Positions 1-5,788 of a DNA stretch of 5,788 nt are shown here, one piece after another (position 1 is the first letter of the stretch; each line of letters starts with the position of its first letter). This DNA is from Methanosarcinaceae archaeon UBA470. Lineage in GTDB: Archaea; Halobacteriota; Methanosarcinia; Methanosarcinales; Methanosarcinaceae. Position numbers and translations under genes: made by a program. The notes below the pieces were generated by a model. That model was not told the DNA's origin. It did no database searches and was given only the letters and a program-made list of their open reading frames with translations. Location: the NCBI GenBank assembly GCA_002508425.1, contig DAKU01000040.1, positions 1-5,788 on the forward strand, given 5' to 3'.

Positions 1-40
1 TTCAATTTTTCTTTCTAACTCCTCTGCAATCTATATTTTC

Positions 41-61
41 AGTTGTCTCTTTTTGACAACT
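41..61. repeat. 7-bp perfect inverted repeat (AGTTGTC / GACAACT)
   Basis: AGTTGTC at 41-47 is the exact reverse complement of GACAACT at 55-61, with a 7-base T-rich spacer (TCTTTTT). It overlaps by two to three bases the TTGGTAG repeat cluster that follows. It could be a protein-binding palindrome or a small hairpin in an upstream transcript. The lack of a T run directly after the right arm argues against a simple hairpin terminator. Function is unknown. Confidence 0.45.
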
Positions 62-96
62 ACCAATTTGGTAGGAATTGGTAGGTTTTGGTAGTT
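58..96. promoter_or_regulatory. Phased TTGGTAG repeat cluster, probable operator
   Basis: TTGGTAG occurs at 68-74, 78-84 and 88-94, so the copies start exactly 10 bp apart and lie on nearly the same face of the helix. A perfect inverted copy, CTACCAA, sits at 60-66. It forms a 15-bp palindrome with the first copy around a single central T, and a 9-bp inverted pair (AACTACCAA at 58-66, TTGGTAGTT at 88-96) with the third. The cluster abuts a TATA-like sequence at 95-102. This arrangement suggests cooperative binding of a transcription regulator just upstream of the basal promoter. I do not recognise the motif as that of a named archaeal regulator. The repeats are seen directly; the regulatory role is inferred. 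Confidence 0.6.
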
Positions 97-102
97 TATA
101 TC
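95..102 (+). promoter_or_regulatory. Candidate TATA box (TTTATATC) of hdrA2
   Basis: TTTATATC resembles the archaeal TATA box and lies directly against the right end of the TTGGTAG repeat cluster, where an upstream activator or repressor could contact TBP/TFB. Transcription would start roughly 25 bases further on, near 122-128, leaving an untranslated leader of about 80 bases. Methanosarcinales often have leaders of that length or longer. The bases just upstream are not a good purine-rich BRE, and a second candidate lies at 160-170. Confidence 0.4.
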
Positions 103-157
103 TCTGGAGACTCTGAGTAGTTTAATACAACTATAGTTCCTCTTGAACCTTATACAT

Positions 158-170
158 CCAAAACTATATC
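158..170 (+). promoter_or_regulatory. Alternative BRE/TATA-like element (CCAAAACTATATC)
   Basis: An A-rich BRE-like stretch (CCAAAA) precedes CTATATC. If used, transcription would start near 190-195 and the leader would be only about 15 bases, just long enough for the GGAG ribosome binding site. The element is part of a 14-bp imperfect direct repeat whose other copy is at 31-44. The sequence does not decide between this promoter and the one at 95-102; both could be used. Confidence 0.3.
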
Positions 171-195
171 TTCAGTTAAATCATCAAGTCCTAAC

Positions 196-199
196 GGAG
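196..199 (+). promoter_or_regulatory. Ribosome binding site of hdrA2 (GGAG)
   Basis: GGAG is complementary to the conserved 3' end of archaeal 16S rRNA and is followed by eight bases before the ATG at 208. Together with the strongly conserved HdrA N-terminus (RIGVYICHCG), it fixes that ATG as the start. Confidence 0.75.
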
Positions 200-207
200 C
201 CATCAAC

Positions 208-2568
208 ATGCGCATAGGGGTTTATATTTGTCATTGCGGACTGAATATAGCACACGTGATCAACGTACATAGCCTGCAGGAGAAGGTCAGCAAACTAAAG
301 AATGTGGTGGTTGTGAAAGACCTGCAGTTCATGTGCTCGGATTCTGGTCAGGATTCCATAGTAGAGGACATAAAAGAACACGATCTTAACCATATTCTTG
401 TGGCAGCATGCTCTCCCAAGCTGCATGAGCCCACTTTCCGAAGAGTGCTGCAAAAGGCCGGGCTTAACCCGTATATGATGGAAATGGTGAATATCAGGGA
501 GCAATGTTCCTGGGTTCACATGGAAGAACCGCAGCTCGCCACCCAGAAAGCCTTCGACCTCATACGCATGGGTATCGCACGGCTGAAGCTACTGGACCCT
601 TTACAGATCAAGAAAGTACCTGCAAACAAGGATGTGATGATCATAGGAGCCGGGGTCACAGGTATAGAGGCTGCCCTTACCCTTGCTGATAGTGGTTATC
701 AGGTGCATGTGGTAGAAAAGGAGCCTACTATCGGTGGAAAAATGGCACTGCTTAATGAGGTGTTCCCCACCAACGACTGCTCTATCTGCGTATTAGCTCC
801 CAAAATGACCGATGTTCAGCAACATCCATCTATAAACCTCATGACCATGTCTGAGGTTTCTGAAGTTAGGGGATTTGCAGGCAATTTTGAGGTAACAGTA
901 AAAACAAAACCCAGATATGTAATAGAAGACCTGTGCAAGGGCTGTGTGGACGAATGTTCAAGAGTATGTCCCGTAGAAATAGCCAACCGTTTTGACATGG
1001 GTATGGGCAAAACCAAGGCAATAAACATGCCAATACCACAGGCTGTGCCCCAGGTGGCTTACATAGATAACGATTATTGTGTAGGCTGTGGCCTGTGCCT
1101 GCAGGCCTGCCCCGCAGATGCCATTGATTATAACATGGAGGAAAAGACACTTTCCTTCAAAGTGGGTGCTATTATTCTTGCCAACGGCTACAAGCTATTT
1201 GATGCGACCCGCAAGGAAGAATATGGATACGGTGTGTACTCGGATGTCATAACCAATATGGAACTCGAACGTCTGCTCAACGCATCCGGACCCACAAGAG
1301 GAAAAGTGCTTGTGCCTTCCACCAGGGAGATACCAAAAAAAGTGGCTTTTATCCAGTGTGTAGGTTCAAGGGATGAAACTGTGGGTAATCCATATTGTTC
1401 ACGGATATGTTGCATGTCTGCCATGAAAAATGCCCAGTTACTCAAAGAGCGGTATCATGATATTGAGATTGTTATCCATTATATTGATATACGGGCTGCA
1501 GGGGAGATGTATGAAGAGTACTACATCCGCTCCCAATCAATGGGCATCGATTTCATCCGGGGAAAAGTAGCTGAGGTACAAAAAGATATCAATGGCAAGC
1601 TGTTCCTGAGGTTTGAGGATACGTTAAGTTCCGAGGTACGGGAAGAACAATACGACCTTGTTGTACTTTCCACAGGGATGGAAGCCCATGATGATGCAGA
1701 TAAGACTGCCAGGGCTCTTAATATCTCCCGCCGTACGGATCGCTTCTTTGCCAGTGCCCATCCAAAGATGAGGCCAGTAGATTCTCATGTTAAAGGAATA
1801 TATGTAGCAGGCTGTGCTTCAGGTCCAAAGGAGATACAAGCAGCTATCGCTCAGGGAATAGCAGCTTCAGCCAAGACTATGCAATTACTCTCTAAAGGTG
1901 AAATAGAAACGGATCCCCAGAGCGCTCATGTTGATGAGGAAAAGTGCATTGGGTGCCAGATATGTCAGGATGTTTGCCAGTTCGGGAAAATAAAGATCAA
2001 CAATGGAAAGGCAATGGTGGATGAAGTCTCCTGTCATGGATGTGGTGCATGCAGTGCATCCTGTCCAACTAATGCCATTTGGATGCGTAATAGCACTGAC
2101 GAGCAGATCCTTGCCCAGGTACGGGCAGCCACGGAAGTGAAATCAGAATTCCCTCTTATTGTAGCATTCCTCTGCAACTGGTGCAGCTATACATGTGCTG
2201 ATCTTGCAGGTGTTTCAAGGATACAGTATCCTACTAACATAAGAGCTATCAGGGTCATGTGTGCAGGCCGTGTGGATCCGGAGTTCGTCCTTGAAGCCTT
2301 TAAGGGCGGAGCTGACGGTGTGCTGGTAGCGGGTTGCAGGCTCGGTGAATGTCACTATATATTTGCTAACTACAATGCAAAAAAGAGGATGGAATTACTT
2401 CAGGGGGTGCTTGAGGACATCGGTATCAATCCCCATCGTCTGAAAGTGGAGTGGATATCGGCGGCCGAGGGTGAAAGGTTTGCGAAGTCCATAGAGGCGT
2501 TGGTGGATGAGCTTAAGGAAATGGGTCCTATAGGGTCAGAGCTGCCGGAGGGGAAAAATGATGGATGA
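208..2568 (+). CDS. hdrA2: Heterodisulfide reductase subunit A with C-terminal MvhD domain (HdrA2 type)
   Basis: This is the cytoplasmic flavoprotein of soluble heterodisulfide reductase. With HdrB and HdrC, the family couples CoM-S-S-CoB reduction to ferredoxin reduction by flavin-based bifurcation. Visible parts: an N-terminal HdrA domain with C8, C10, C43, C68 and C100; an FAD-binding thioredoxin-reductase-like fold with GAGVTG (147-152), EKEPTIGGKMA (170-180) and FPTNDCSICVLAPKM (186-200); an inserted ferredoxin with cysteines 243/246/250/254 and 291/294/297/301; the motif C384...C397xxxC401C402, with K407 a candidate flavin-contacting lysine by family comparison; a VAGCASGPKEIQAAIAQG segment (533-550); a second ferredoxin with cysteines 580/583/586/590 and 609/612/615/619; and an MvhD/FlpD [2Fe-2S] domain from about 648 to the end with C656, C659, C685, C710 and C715. 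The fusion matches M. acetivorans HdrA2, whose HdrA2B2C2 complex is reported to oxidise F420H2. hdrB and hdrC are not in the window. No frameshift is seen. Confidence 0.95.
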   Translation: MRIGVYICHCGLNIAHVINVHSLQEKVSKLKNVVVVKDLQFMCSDSGQDSIVEDIKEHDLNHILVAACSPKLHEPTFRRVLQKAGLNPYMMEMVNIREQCSWVHMEEPQLATQKAFDLIRMGIARLKLLDPLQIKKVPANKDVMIIGAGVTGIEAALTLADSGYQVHVVEKEPTIGGKMALLNEVFPTNDCSICVLAPKMTDVQQHPSINLMTMSEVSEVRGFAGNFEVTVKTKPRYVIEDLCKGCVDECSRVCPVEIANRFDMGMGKTKAINMPIPQAVPQVAYIDNDYCVGCGLCLQACPADAIDYNMEEKTLSFKVGAIILANGYKLFDATRKEEYGYGVYSDVITNMELERLLNASGPTRGKVLVPSTREIPKKVAFIQCVGSRDETVGNPYCSRICCMSAMKNAQLLKERYHDIEIVIHYIDIRAAGEMYEEYYIRSQSMGIDFIRGKVAEVQKDINGKLFLRFEDTLSSEVREEQYDLVVLSTGMEAHDDADKTARALNISRRTDRFFASAHPKMRPVDSHVKGIYVAGCASGPKEIQAAIAQGIAASAKTMQLLSKGEIETDPQSAHVDEEKCIGCQICQDVCQFGKIKINNGKAMVDEVSCHGCGACSASCPTNAIWMRNSTDEQILAQVRAATEVKSEFPLIVAFLCNWCSYTCADLAGVSRIQYPTNIRAIRVMCAGRVDPEFVLEAFKGGADGVLVAGCRLGECHYIFANYNAKKRMELLQGVLEDIGINPHRLKVEWISAAEGERFAKSIEALVDELKEMGPIGSELPEGKNDG
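2547..2553 (+). promoter_or_regulatory. Ribosome binding site of the polyferredoxin gene, inside hdrA2
   Basis: GGAGGGG lies within the last codons of hdrA2, with six bases between GGAGG and the ATG at 2558. A second ATG follows at once at 2561 with nine bases of spacing, so either could be used. The downstream start precedes the hdrA2 stop (TGA 2566-2568), the usual layout for coupled translation. Confidence 0.75.
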
Positions 2569-3874
2569 TAGTAATGGTAAATCCATGTCCATGGAAAAGG
2601 AAATGGATATGGATGGTACTCATTTTATCTATCGGCAGATCAGTGATCGCTCCAGAAAAGTACTGGACTACGACTATAAGCGATGCATAGGCTGTGGTAT
2701 CTGCGTGGGTCTTTGTCCCACAAAGGCTTTGGAACTTGGCCCAATGAAAGAGATCGCCACAGGGCTGGATGTCCCTCCTGTGATCATGGAACTGGATAAA
2801 TGCACTTTCTGTTCCATGTGTGCTCAGTTCTGTCCCATGCATGCATATTCAATGACCGAGGAAGGGAATTTCCCCACAGATGAAGCTTTTCCTCAGTACG
2901 ATTCATTCGTGCGGACGAATGAAAAATGCTTGCCCTGTACCTTATGTGAGGCAGTATGTCCCGAAGATGCCATCAGGCTTGAACTGGATATGCCTACTAA
3001 AGCAGAGGTATCTCCTTTTAAGGAGGGCATGGAAGGACAAATTGAGATTAACACTGAAAAATGTAACATGTGTGGTCTATGTGCCCGATTCTGCGATGCG
3101 TTCCTGCTTATAGACCGAGAAAAGACTCCCACAGATGTCTGGCCTTTTGAGCAGTTGTTGGTAGACGAGGATAAATGTGATTACTGTACGCTATGCCAGG
3201 ATATTTGTCCTGAGGATGCCATTCATGTGGTAGGGGAGAAACGGGGTCAAGCTCCCCGTGTAGCTGGCAGGGTACTGATAGATGATAAAAAATGTACTCT
3301 TTGTACCTGGTGCAAGATAGTATGTCCTTATAGTGCAATGGACATCAAGAAACCCTTTGAAGGTAAGATTACGCTCATGGCTCCTAATGTGAGCAAATGC
3401 GATCCGCAGGGTTGTCATGGATGCTTTAATGTCTGTCCTTCTCACTTATGGTATGTATCTAAAGACGGCAAGATTTCCATGCAAGATAGTATGTGTACCT
3501 ATTGCGGTGCCTGTGTGAATGCCTGCCCGAAAGATGTGATGCATGTAGAGAGGCACGCAGTACATCATACAGAGATCTTCAACAGTCCCTGGGCGAATCA
3601 GTGGAAAGATGCCATTGATTCCATGATCACAGGAAAACGTCACCATCCGGATGTATCTCGTACCCTGGAAGTAGAACCGGAACCACCCAGAGAACACGTG
3701 GATATAGAACCTCCTAGAATAGACGGTAACCTTCTTGAACTTGCAAGAGCAAGGCTTGAAAAAATCACACCTGCATTTAGAAGCGCTTCTATTAGAAGGA
3801 TGGTGGAAAAGTCTGAAGAGGTTGAGCCTGTGAGGAATCAAATAAGGGAACAGATACTTAAGAACAATCAATAA
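2558..3874 (+). CDS. FwdF-like polyferredoxin with eight [4Fe-4S] motifs
   Basis: A soluble electron-wire protein with no signal peptide or membrane segment. All 32 cysteines fall into eight four-cysteine motifs: 43/46/49/53, 82/85/88/92, 124/127/130/134, 169/172/175/179, 207/210/213/217, 246/249/252/256, 281/286/289/293 and 313/316/319/323. Six are classical CxxCxxCxxxCP. The fourth has Asp after the last Cys, and the seventh is CxxxxCxxCxxxCP. The order, the cluster count and phrases such as RCIGCGICVGLCP and TYCGACVNACP resemble FwdF/FmdF of formylmethanofuran dehydrogenase as I remember it. Methanosarcina also carries a polyferredoxin gene next to hdrA2, so this is probably its counterpart rather than a fwd-operon gene. 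The N-terminus is Met- and acid-rich (6 Met in the first 18), making the exact start uncertain. The last 100 residues lack cysteine; they are charged, Pro-rich around 373-386, then likely helical, and may dock a partner. It overlaps hdrA2 by 11 bp and probably passes electrons between HdrA2 and an acceptor such as ferredoxin or formylmethanofuran dehydrogenase (inference). Confidence 0.92.
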   Translation: MMDDSNGKSMSMEKEMDMDGTHFIYRQISDRSRKVLDYDYKRCIGCGICVGLCPTKALELGPMKEIATGLDVPPVIMELDKCTFCSMCAQFCPMHAYSMTEEGNFPTDEAFPQYDSFVRTNEKCLPCTLCEAVCPEDAIRLELDMPTKAEVSPFKEGMEGQIEINTEKCNMCGLCARFCDAFLLIDREKTPTDVWPFEQLLVDEDKCDYCTLCQDICPEDAIHVVGEKRGQAPRVAGRVLIDDKKCTLCTWCKIVCPYSAMDIKKPFEGKITLMAPNVSKCDPQGCHGCFNVCPSHLWYVSKDGKISMQDSMCTYCGACVNACPKDVMHVERHAVHHTEIFNSPWANQWKDAIDSMITGKRHHPDVSRTLEVEPEPPREHVDIEPPRIDGNLLELARARLEKITPAFRSASIRRMVEKSEEVEPVRNQIREQILKNNQ

Positions 3875-3953
3875 GGAACAATAATTAATACTTGCCTTCC
3901 TATACGGTCAGAAGTTGTAGACAAGATTACATTCCTGAAGGGGATTATTTCTC
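3875..3953 (+). promoter_or_regulatory. Intergenic gap with possible gatE promoter
   Basis: This 79-bp AT-rich gap separates the polyferredoxin stop (TAA 3872-3874) from gatE. A TATA-like AATAATTAATA lies at 3880-3890, which would place a transcription start near 3910 and give a leader of about 40 bases. GGGGA at 3940-3944, nine bases before the gatE ATG, is a modest ribosome binding site. No stable hairpin or long T run marks a terminator, so read-through from the hdrA2 operon cannot be excluded. Confidence 0.35.
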
Positions 3954-5788
3954 ATGGCTGATAAATTAGATTACAGAGCTCTTGGTTTGAAATGCGGGCT
4001 TGAGATCCACCAGCAGTTGGACTCAAAGCAGAAATTGTTCTGCAGGTGCCCCACGATTATAAGGGATATAAAGGAGTCAACGTCGGAATTTTTCAGGTTC
4101 CTGCGTCCCACGGCCAGTGAGATGGGGGAAACTGACAGGGCAGCTCTGGAACAGTCCAAGCTTAACCGTAAATACTGCTACAAAGCCTATGATTCCACAT
4201 GCCTTGTGGAAAATGATGATGAACCACCTACTGAGGTCAACCAGGAAGCCCTTGACATTGCCCTTGTGATCACAAAACTATTACATATGCGGCCTGTTGA
4301 CCAGATGCACGTAATGCGTAAGATAGTGGTTGATGGTTCCAATACTAGTGGTTTCCAGCGTACTGCTTTCATTGCAAAGGGCGGTTACCTGGAGACATCC
4401 CAGGGACATGTGGGTGTGGATGTGCTATGCCTGGAGGAAGAAGCTTGCCAGAAAATAGAGGACAAGGGAGATATAGTGATATATTCCCTTGACAGGCTGG
4501 GTATACCTCTTGTGGAGATCGGTACCGCACCGGATATCATATCTCCTGCACATGCTAAAGAGACTGCACAGCAAATAGGCATGTTGCTGCGTTCCACTGG
4601 CAAGGTTAAACGTGGTCTTGGTACTATCCGTCAGGATGTTAATATTTCTATAGCAAGAGGTTCAAGAGTTGAGCTTAAAGGTGTGCAGGCTCTGGATATC
4701 CTTGAGTTGCTTGTGGAAAGGGAAGCTGAGCGTCAGGTAAACCTGCTGGACATTAGGGATACACTGCTCTCAAAAGGAGCATCTGTGCATGATATGATAT
4801 TTGATGTGACAAATGTCTTTGAAAAGACTACCTCTAAGGTTATACAGAAATCCCTGAAGAAAGGTAAGGTACTTGCTATATTGCTTCCGGGATTTGCAGG
4901 ATTCGTGGGCAGGGAAGTGCAGCCTGGCAGAAGGCTTGGCACAGAATTCTCGGATCGTGCCAAAACATCAGGAGTAGGTGGTATATTCCATACCGATGAG
5001 CTTCCCAACTATGGTATAACTAAGGAAGAAGTTCTTGAGCTGCGCCAGGCTGTGGGTGCAAAGGAAGGCGATGCAGTCATAATGGTGGCAGATGCCGAGA
5101 AGCGTGCCAGGGGTGCTATGGAAAGTGTCATTAAAAGAGCAAAAGAAGCTCTAACAGGAGTTCCGGAAGAGACACGCAAGGCGCTTCCAGATGGAAATAG
5201 CTCCTATCTTAGACCACTTCCCGGGGCTGCAAGGATGTACCCGGAGACCGATGTACCCCAGGCAGATATTTCAAAGGAGCACTTTGATCGTATATCTGTG
5301 CCTGAATTACTTACAGAAAAGTCAAAACGGTTCACTGCTGAGTTGAACTTAAGCAGTGAACTCGCAGATATGATCGTGTATTCACAGTATCTTCCTTTGT
5401 TCGAGGAAATAGTTTCATGTTTTGCTGCAGGAAAACTTGTAACACCAACTCTTATCTCCCGCACGCTTACGGGTATGCTTCCGGAACTTAAACGCGATGG
5501 AGTGGACATTGACAAGCTCTGTGATGAGCATTTCAGGCAGGTGTTCACTCTGGTTGAACAAGGCGCTTTTTCAAGGGAAGGTATTGATCCTGTACTGCGG
5601 ATACTTGCGCAAAAGCCGGAAATACATGCACAGACAGCTGCAGATGAAGCAGGGCTCTGTAGCAGTGATACTGCTGATATTGAGAAATTCATTGATTCTA
5701 TGGTCCATGAAAGAGAAGACTTTGTTATACAAAAGGGTCTGGGTGCCGTGGGGCCACTTATGGGTGTAGTGATGGCTGAGTTCAGGGG
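3954..5788 (+). CDS. gatE: Glutamyl-tRNA(Gln) amidotransferase subunit E, 3'-truncated by window end
   Basis: GatE is the kinase and transamidase subunit of archaeal GatDE. It activates Glu-tRNA(Gln) with ATP and uses ammonia from the GatD asparaginase subunit to make Gln-tRNA(Gln) in the cytoplasm. The first 611 residues are present without an in-frame stop; the family is about 620-635 long, so only a short C-terminal tail is missing. Landmarks: GLEIHQQLD (15-23; E17 and H19 are likely active-site metal ligands), FCRCP (29-33), DGSNTSGFQRT (127-137), LEEEA (160-164), LGIPLVEIG with E188, KRGLGTIRQDVNISI (219-233), the AspRS-like GAD insertion that separates GatE from GatB (about 300-395, with FAGFVG 314-319 and RRLGTEF 326-332), RPLPGAARMYPETDVP (420-435), and a helical YqeY-like tail from about 450 that recognises tRNA. 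The start is fixed by an in-frame TGA at 3936-3938 and by the short distance to GLEIH. The usual partner gatD is not upstream, so it must lie downstream or elsewhere. The gene is essential in archaea lacking glutaminyl-tRNA synthetase. Confidence 0.97.
   Translation, partial: MADKLDYRALGLKCGLEIHQQLDSKQKLFCRCPTIIRDIKESTSEFFRFLRPTASEMGETDRAALEQSKLNRKYCYKAYDSTCLVENDDEPPTEVNQEALDIALVITKLLHMRPVDQMHVMRKIVVDGSNTSGFQRTAFIAKGGYLETSQGHVGVDVLCLEEEACQKIEDKGDIVIYSLDRLGIPLVEIGTAPDIISPAHAKETAQQIGMLLRSTGKVKRGLGTIRQDVNISIARGSRVELKGVQALDILELLVEREAERQVNLLDIRDTLLSKGASVHDMIFDVTNVFEKTTSKVIQKSLKKGKVLAILLPGFAGFVGREVQPGRRLGTEFSDRAKTSGVGGIFHTDELPNYGITKEEVLELRQAVGAKEGDAVIMVADAEKRARGAMESVIKRAKEALTGVPEETRKALPDGNSSYLRPLPGAARMYPETDVPQADISKEHFDRISVPELLTEKSKRFTAELNLSSELADMIVYSQYLPLFEEIVSCFAAGKLVTPTLISRTLTGMLPELKRDGVDIDKLCDEHFRQVFTLVEQGAFSREGIDPVLRILAQKPEIHAQTAADEAGLCSSDTADIEKFIDSMVHEREDFVIQKGLGAVGPLMGVVMAEFR

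Larger units (their letters stand above)
1..207 (+). promoter_or_regulatory. Leader and promoter region upstream of hdrA2; no gene seen
   Basis: This AT-rich stretch contains no convincing coding region on either strand. Its left part (1-60) is pyrimidine-rich with T runs, which could be the tail of a T-rich archaeal terminator from a gene left of the window. It could equally be the purine-rich leader of a divergent gene: an AGAGGAG ribosome-binding-like sequence lies on the minus strand at 25-19, but no ATG follows it before the window edge. The middle part (41-96) carries inverted and direct repeats, and the right part (95-207) carries TATA-like sequences and the ribosome binding site of hdrA2. 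The individual elements are listed separately. The overall role as control region of the hdrA2-polyferredoxin operon is inferred from position and composition. Confidence 0.7.

Noticed and set aside
136..148. GTTC/GAAC mini-hairpin in the hdrA2 leader
   Set aside because: A 4-bp stem with a 5-base loop is too weak and too common in such sequence to support a riboswitch or attenuator.
2528..2842. 104-codon open frame on the minus strand across the hdrA2/polyferredoxin junction
   Set aside because: Its His-rich product is explained by the antisense of Met- and Asp-rich codons, and both genes beneath it are well supported.
2681..3529. Repetitive Cys-codon modules as a possible DNA repeat array
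   Set aside because: The repetition is at protein level only (ferredoxin modules); the DNA units are diverged and unevenly spaced, so this is not a CRISPR or satellite array.
3446..3871. 141-codon open frame on the minus strand
   Set aside because: It is the antisense of the polyferredoxin coding sequence. Its product looks random, with Phe/Tyr/His-rich stretches and no recognisable domain.
5204..5692. 162-codon open frame on the minus strand
   Set aside because: It lies wholly inside gatE, which is strongly conserved in the other strand. Its translation is Ser-rich, low in complexity and matches no family I know.
5497..5769. 90-codon open frame on the plus strand
   Set aside because: It overlaps gatE out of frame; the gatE frame carries conserved family motifs and this one does not.
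1..5788. Mobile element, CRISPR array or tRNA gene
   Set aside because: No transposase, integrase, terminal inverted repeats, regular repeat-spacer pattern or tRNA-like cloverleaf was seen on either strand.

Overview
The window looks like chromosomal DNA from a methanogenic archaeon. The best match is a cytochrome-containing, methylotrophic member of the Methanosarcinaceae (Methanolobus, Methanococcoides, Methanomethylovorans or Methanosarcina type). Three things point there: an HdrA of the heterodisulfide reductase family fused at its C-terminus to an MvhD domain (the HdrA2 form known from Methanosarcina acetivorans), a polyferredoxin gene directly behind it, and gatE, the archaea-specific subunit of the GatDE tRNA-dependent amidotransferase. 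Base composition is moderate, and genus-level placement is inference.

Layout, all genes on the + strand. Bases 1-207 form an AT-rich leader with no gene. It holds a 7-bp inverted repeat, three TTGGTAG direct repeats at an exact 10-bp pitch plus one inverted copy, two candidate TATA boxes and a GGAG ribosome binding site. Bases 208-2568 encode the 786-residue HdrA2-MvhD fusion. Bases 2558-3874 encode a 438-residue polyferredoxin with eight [4Fe-4S] motifs. Its start overlaps the end of hdrA by 11 bp and its ribosome binding site lies inside hdrA. Bases 3875-3953 are a short intergenic gap. From 3954 to the window end runs gatE, in frame throughout and lacking only a short C-terminal piece.

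How they fit together. HdrA2-MvhD is expected to be the flavin-based electron-bifurcating subunit that works with HdrB and HdrC. The polyferredoxin resembles FwdF, the electron-wire subunit of formylmethanofuran dehydrogenase, and probably carries low-potential electrons to or from HdrA. The 11-bp overlap suggests coupled translation and a fixed ratio of the two proteins. hdrB and hdrC are not in the window, as expected for HdrA2 systems where they lie elsewhere. gatE serves Gln-tRNA(Gln) synthesis, is functionally unrelated, and probably has its own transcript.

No wholly new system is visible. The points most worth following up are the helically phased repeat cluster in front of hdrA2 and the FwdF-like polyferredoxin tied to a bifurcating HdrA.
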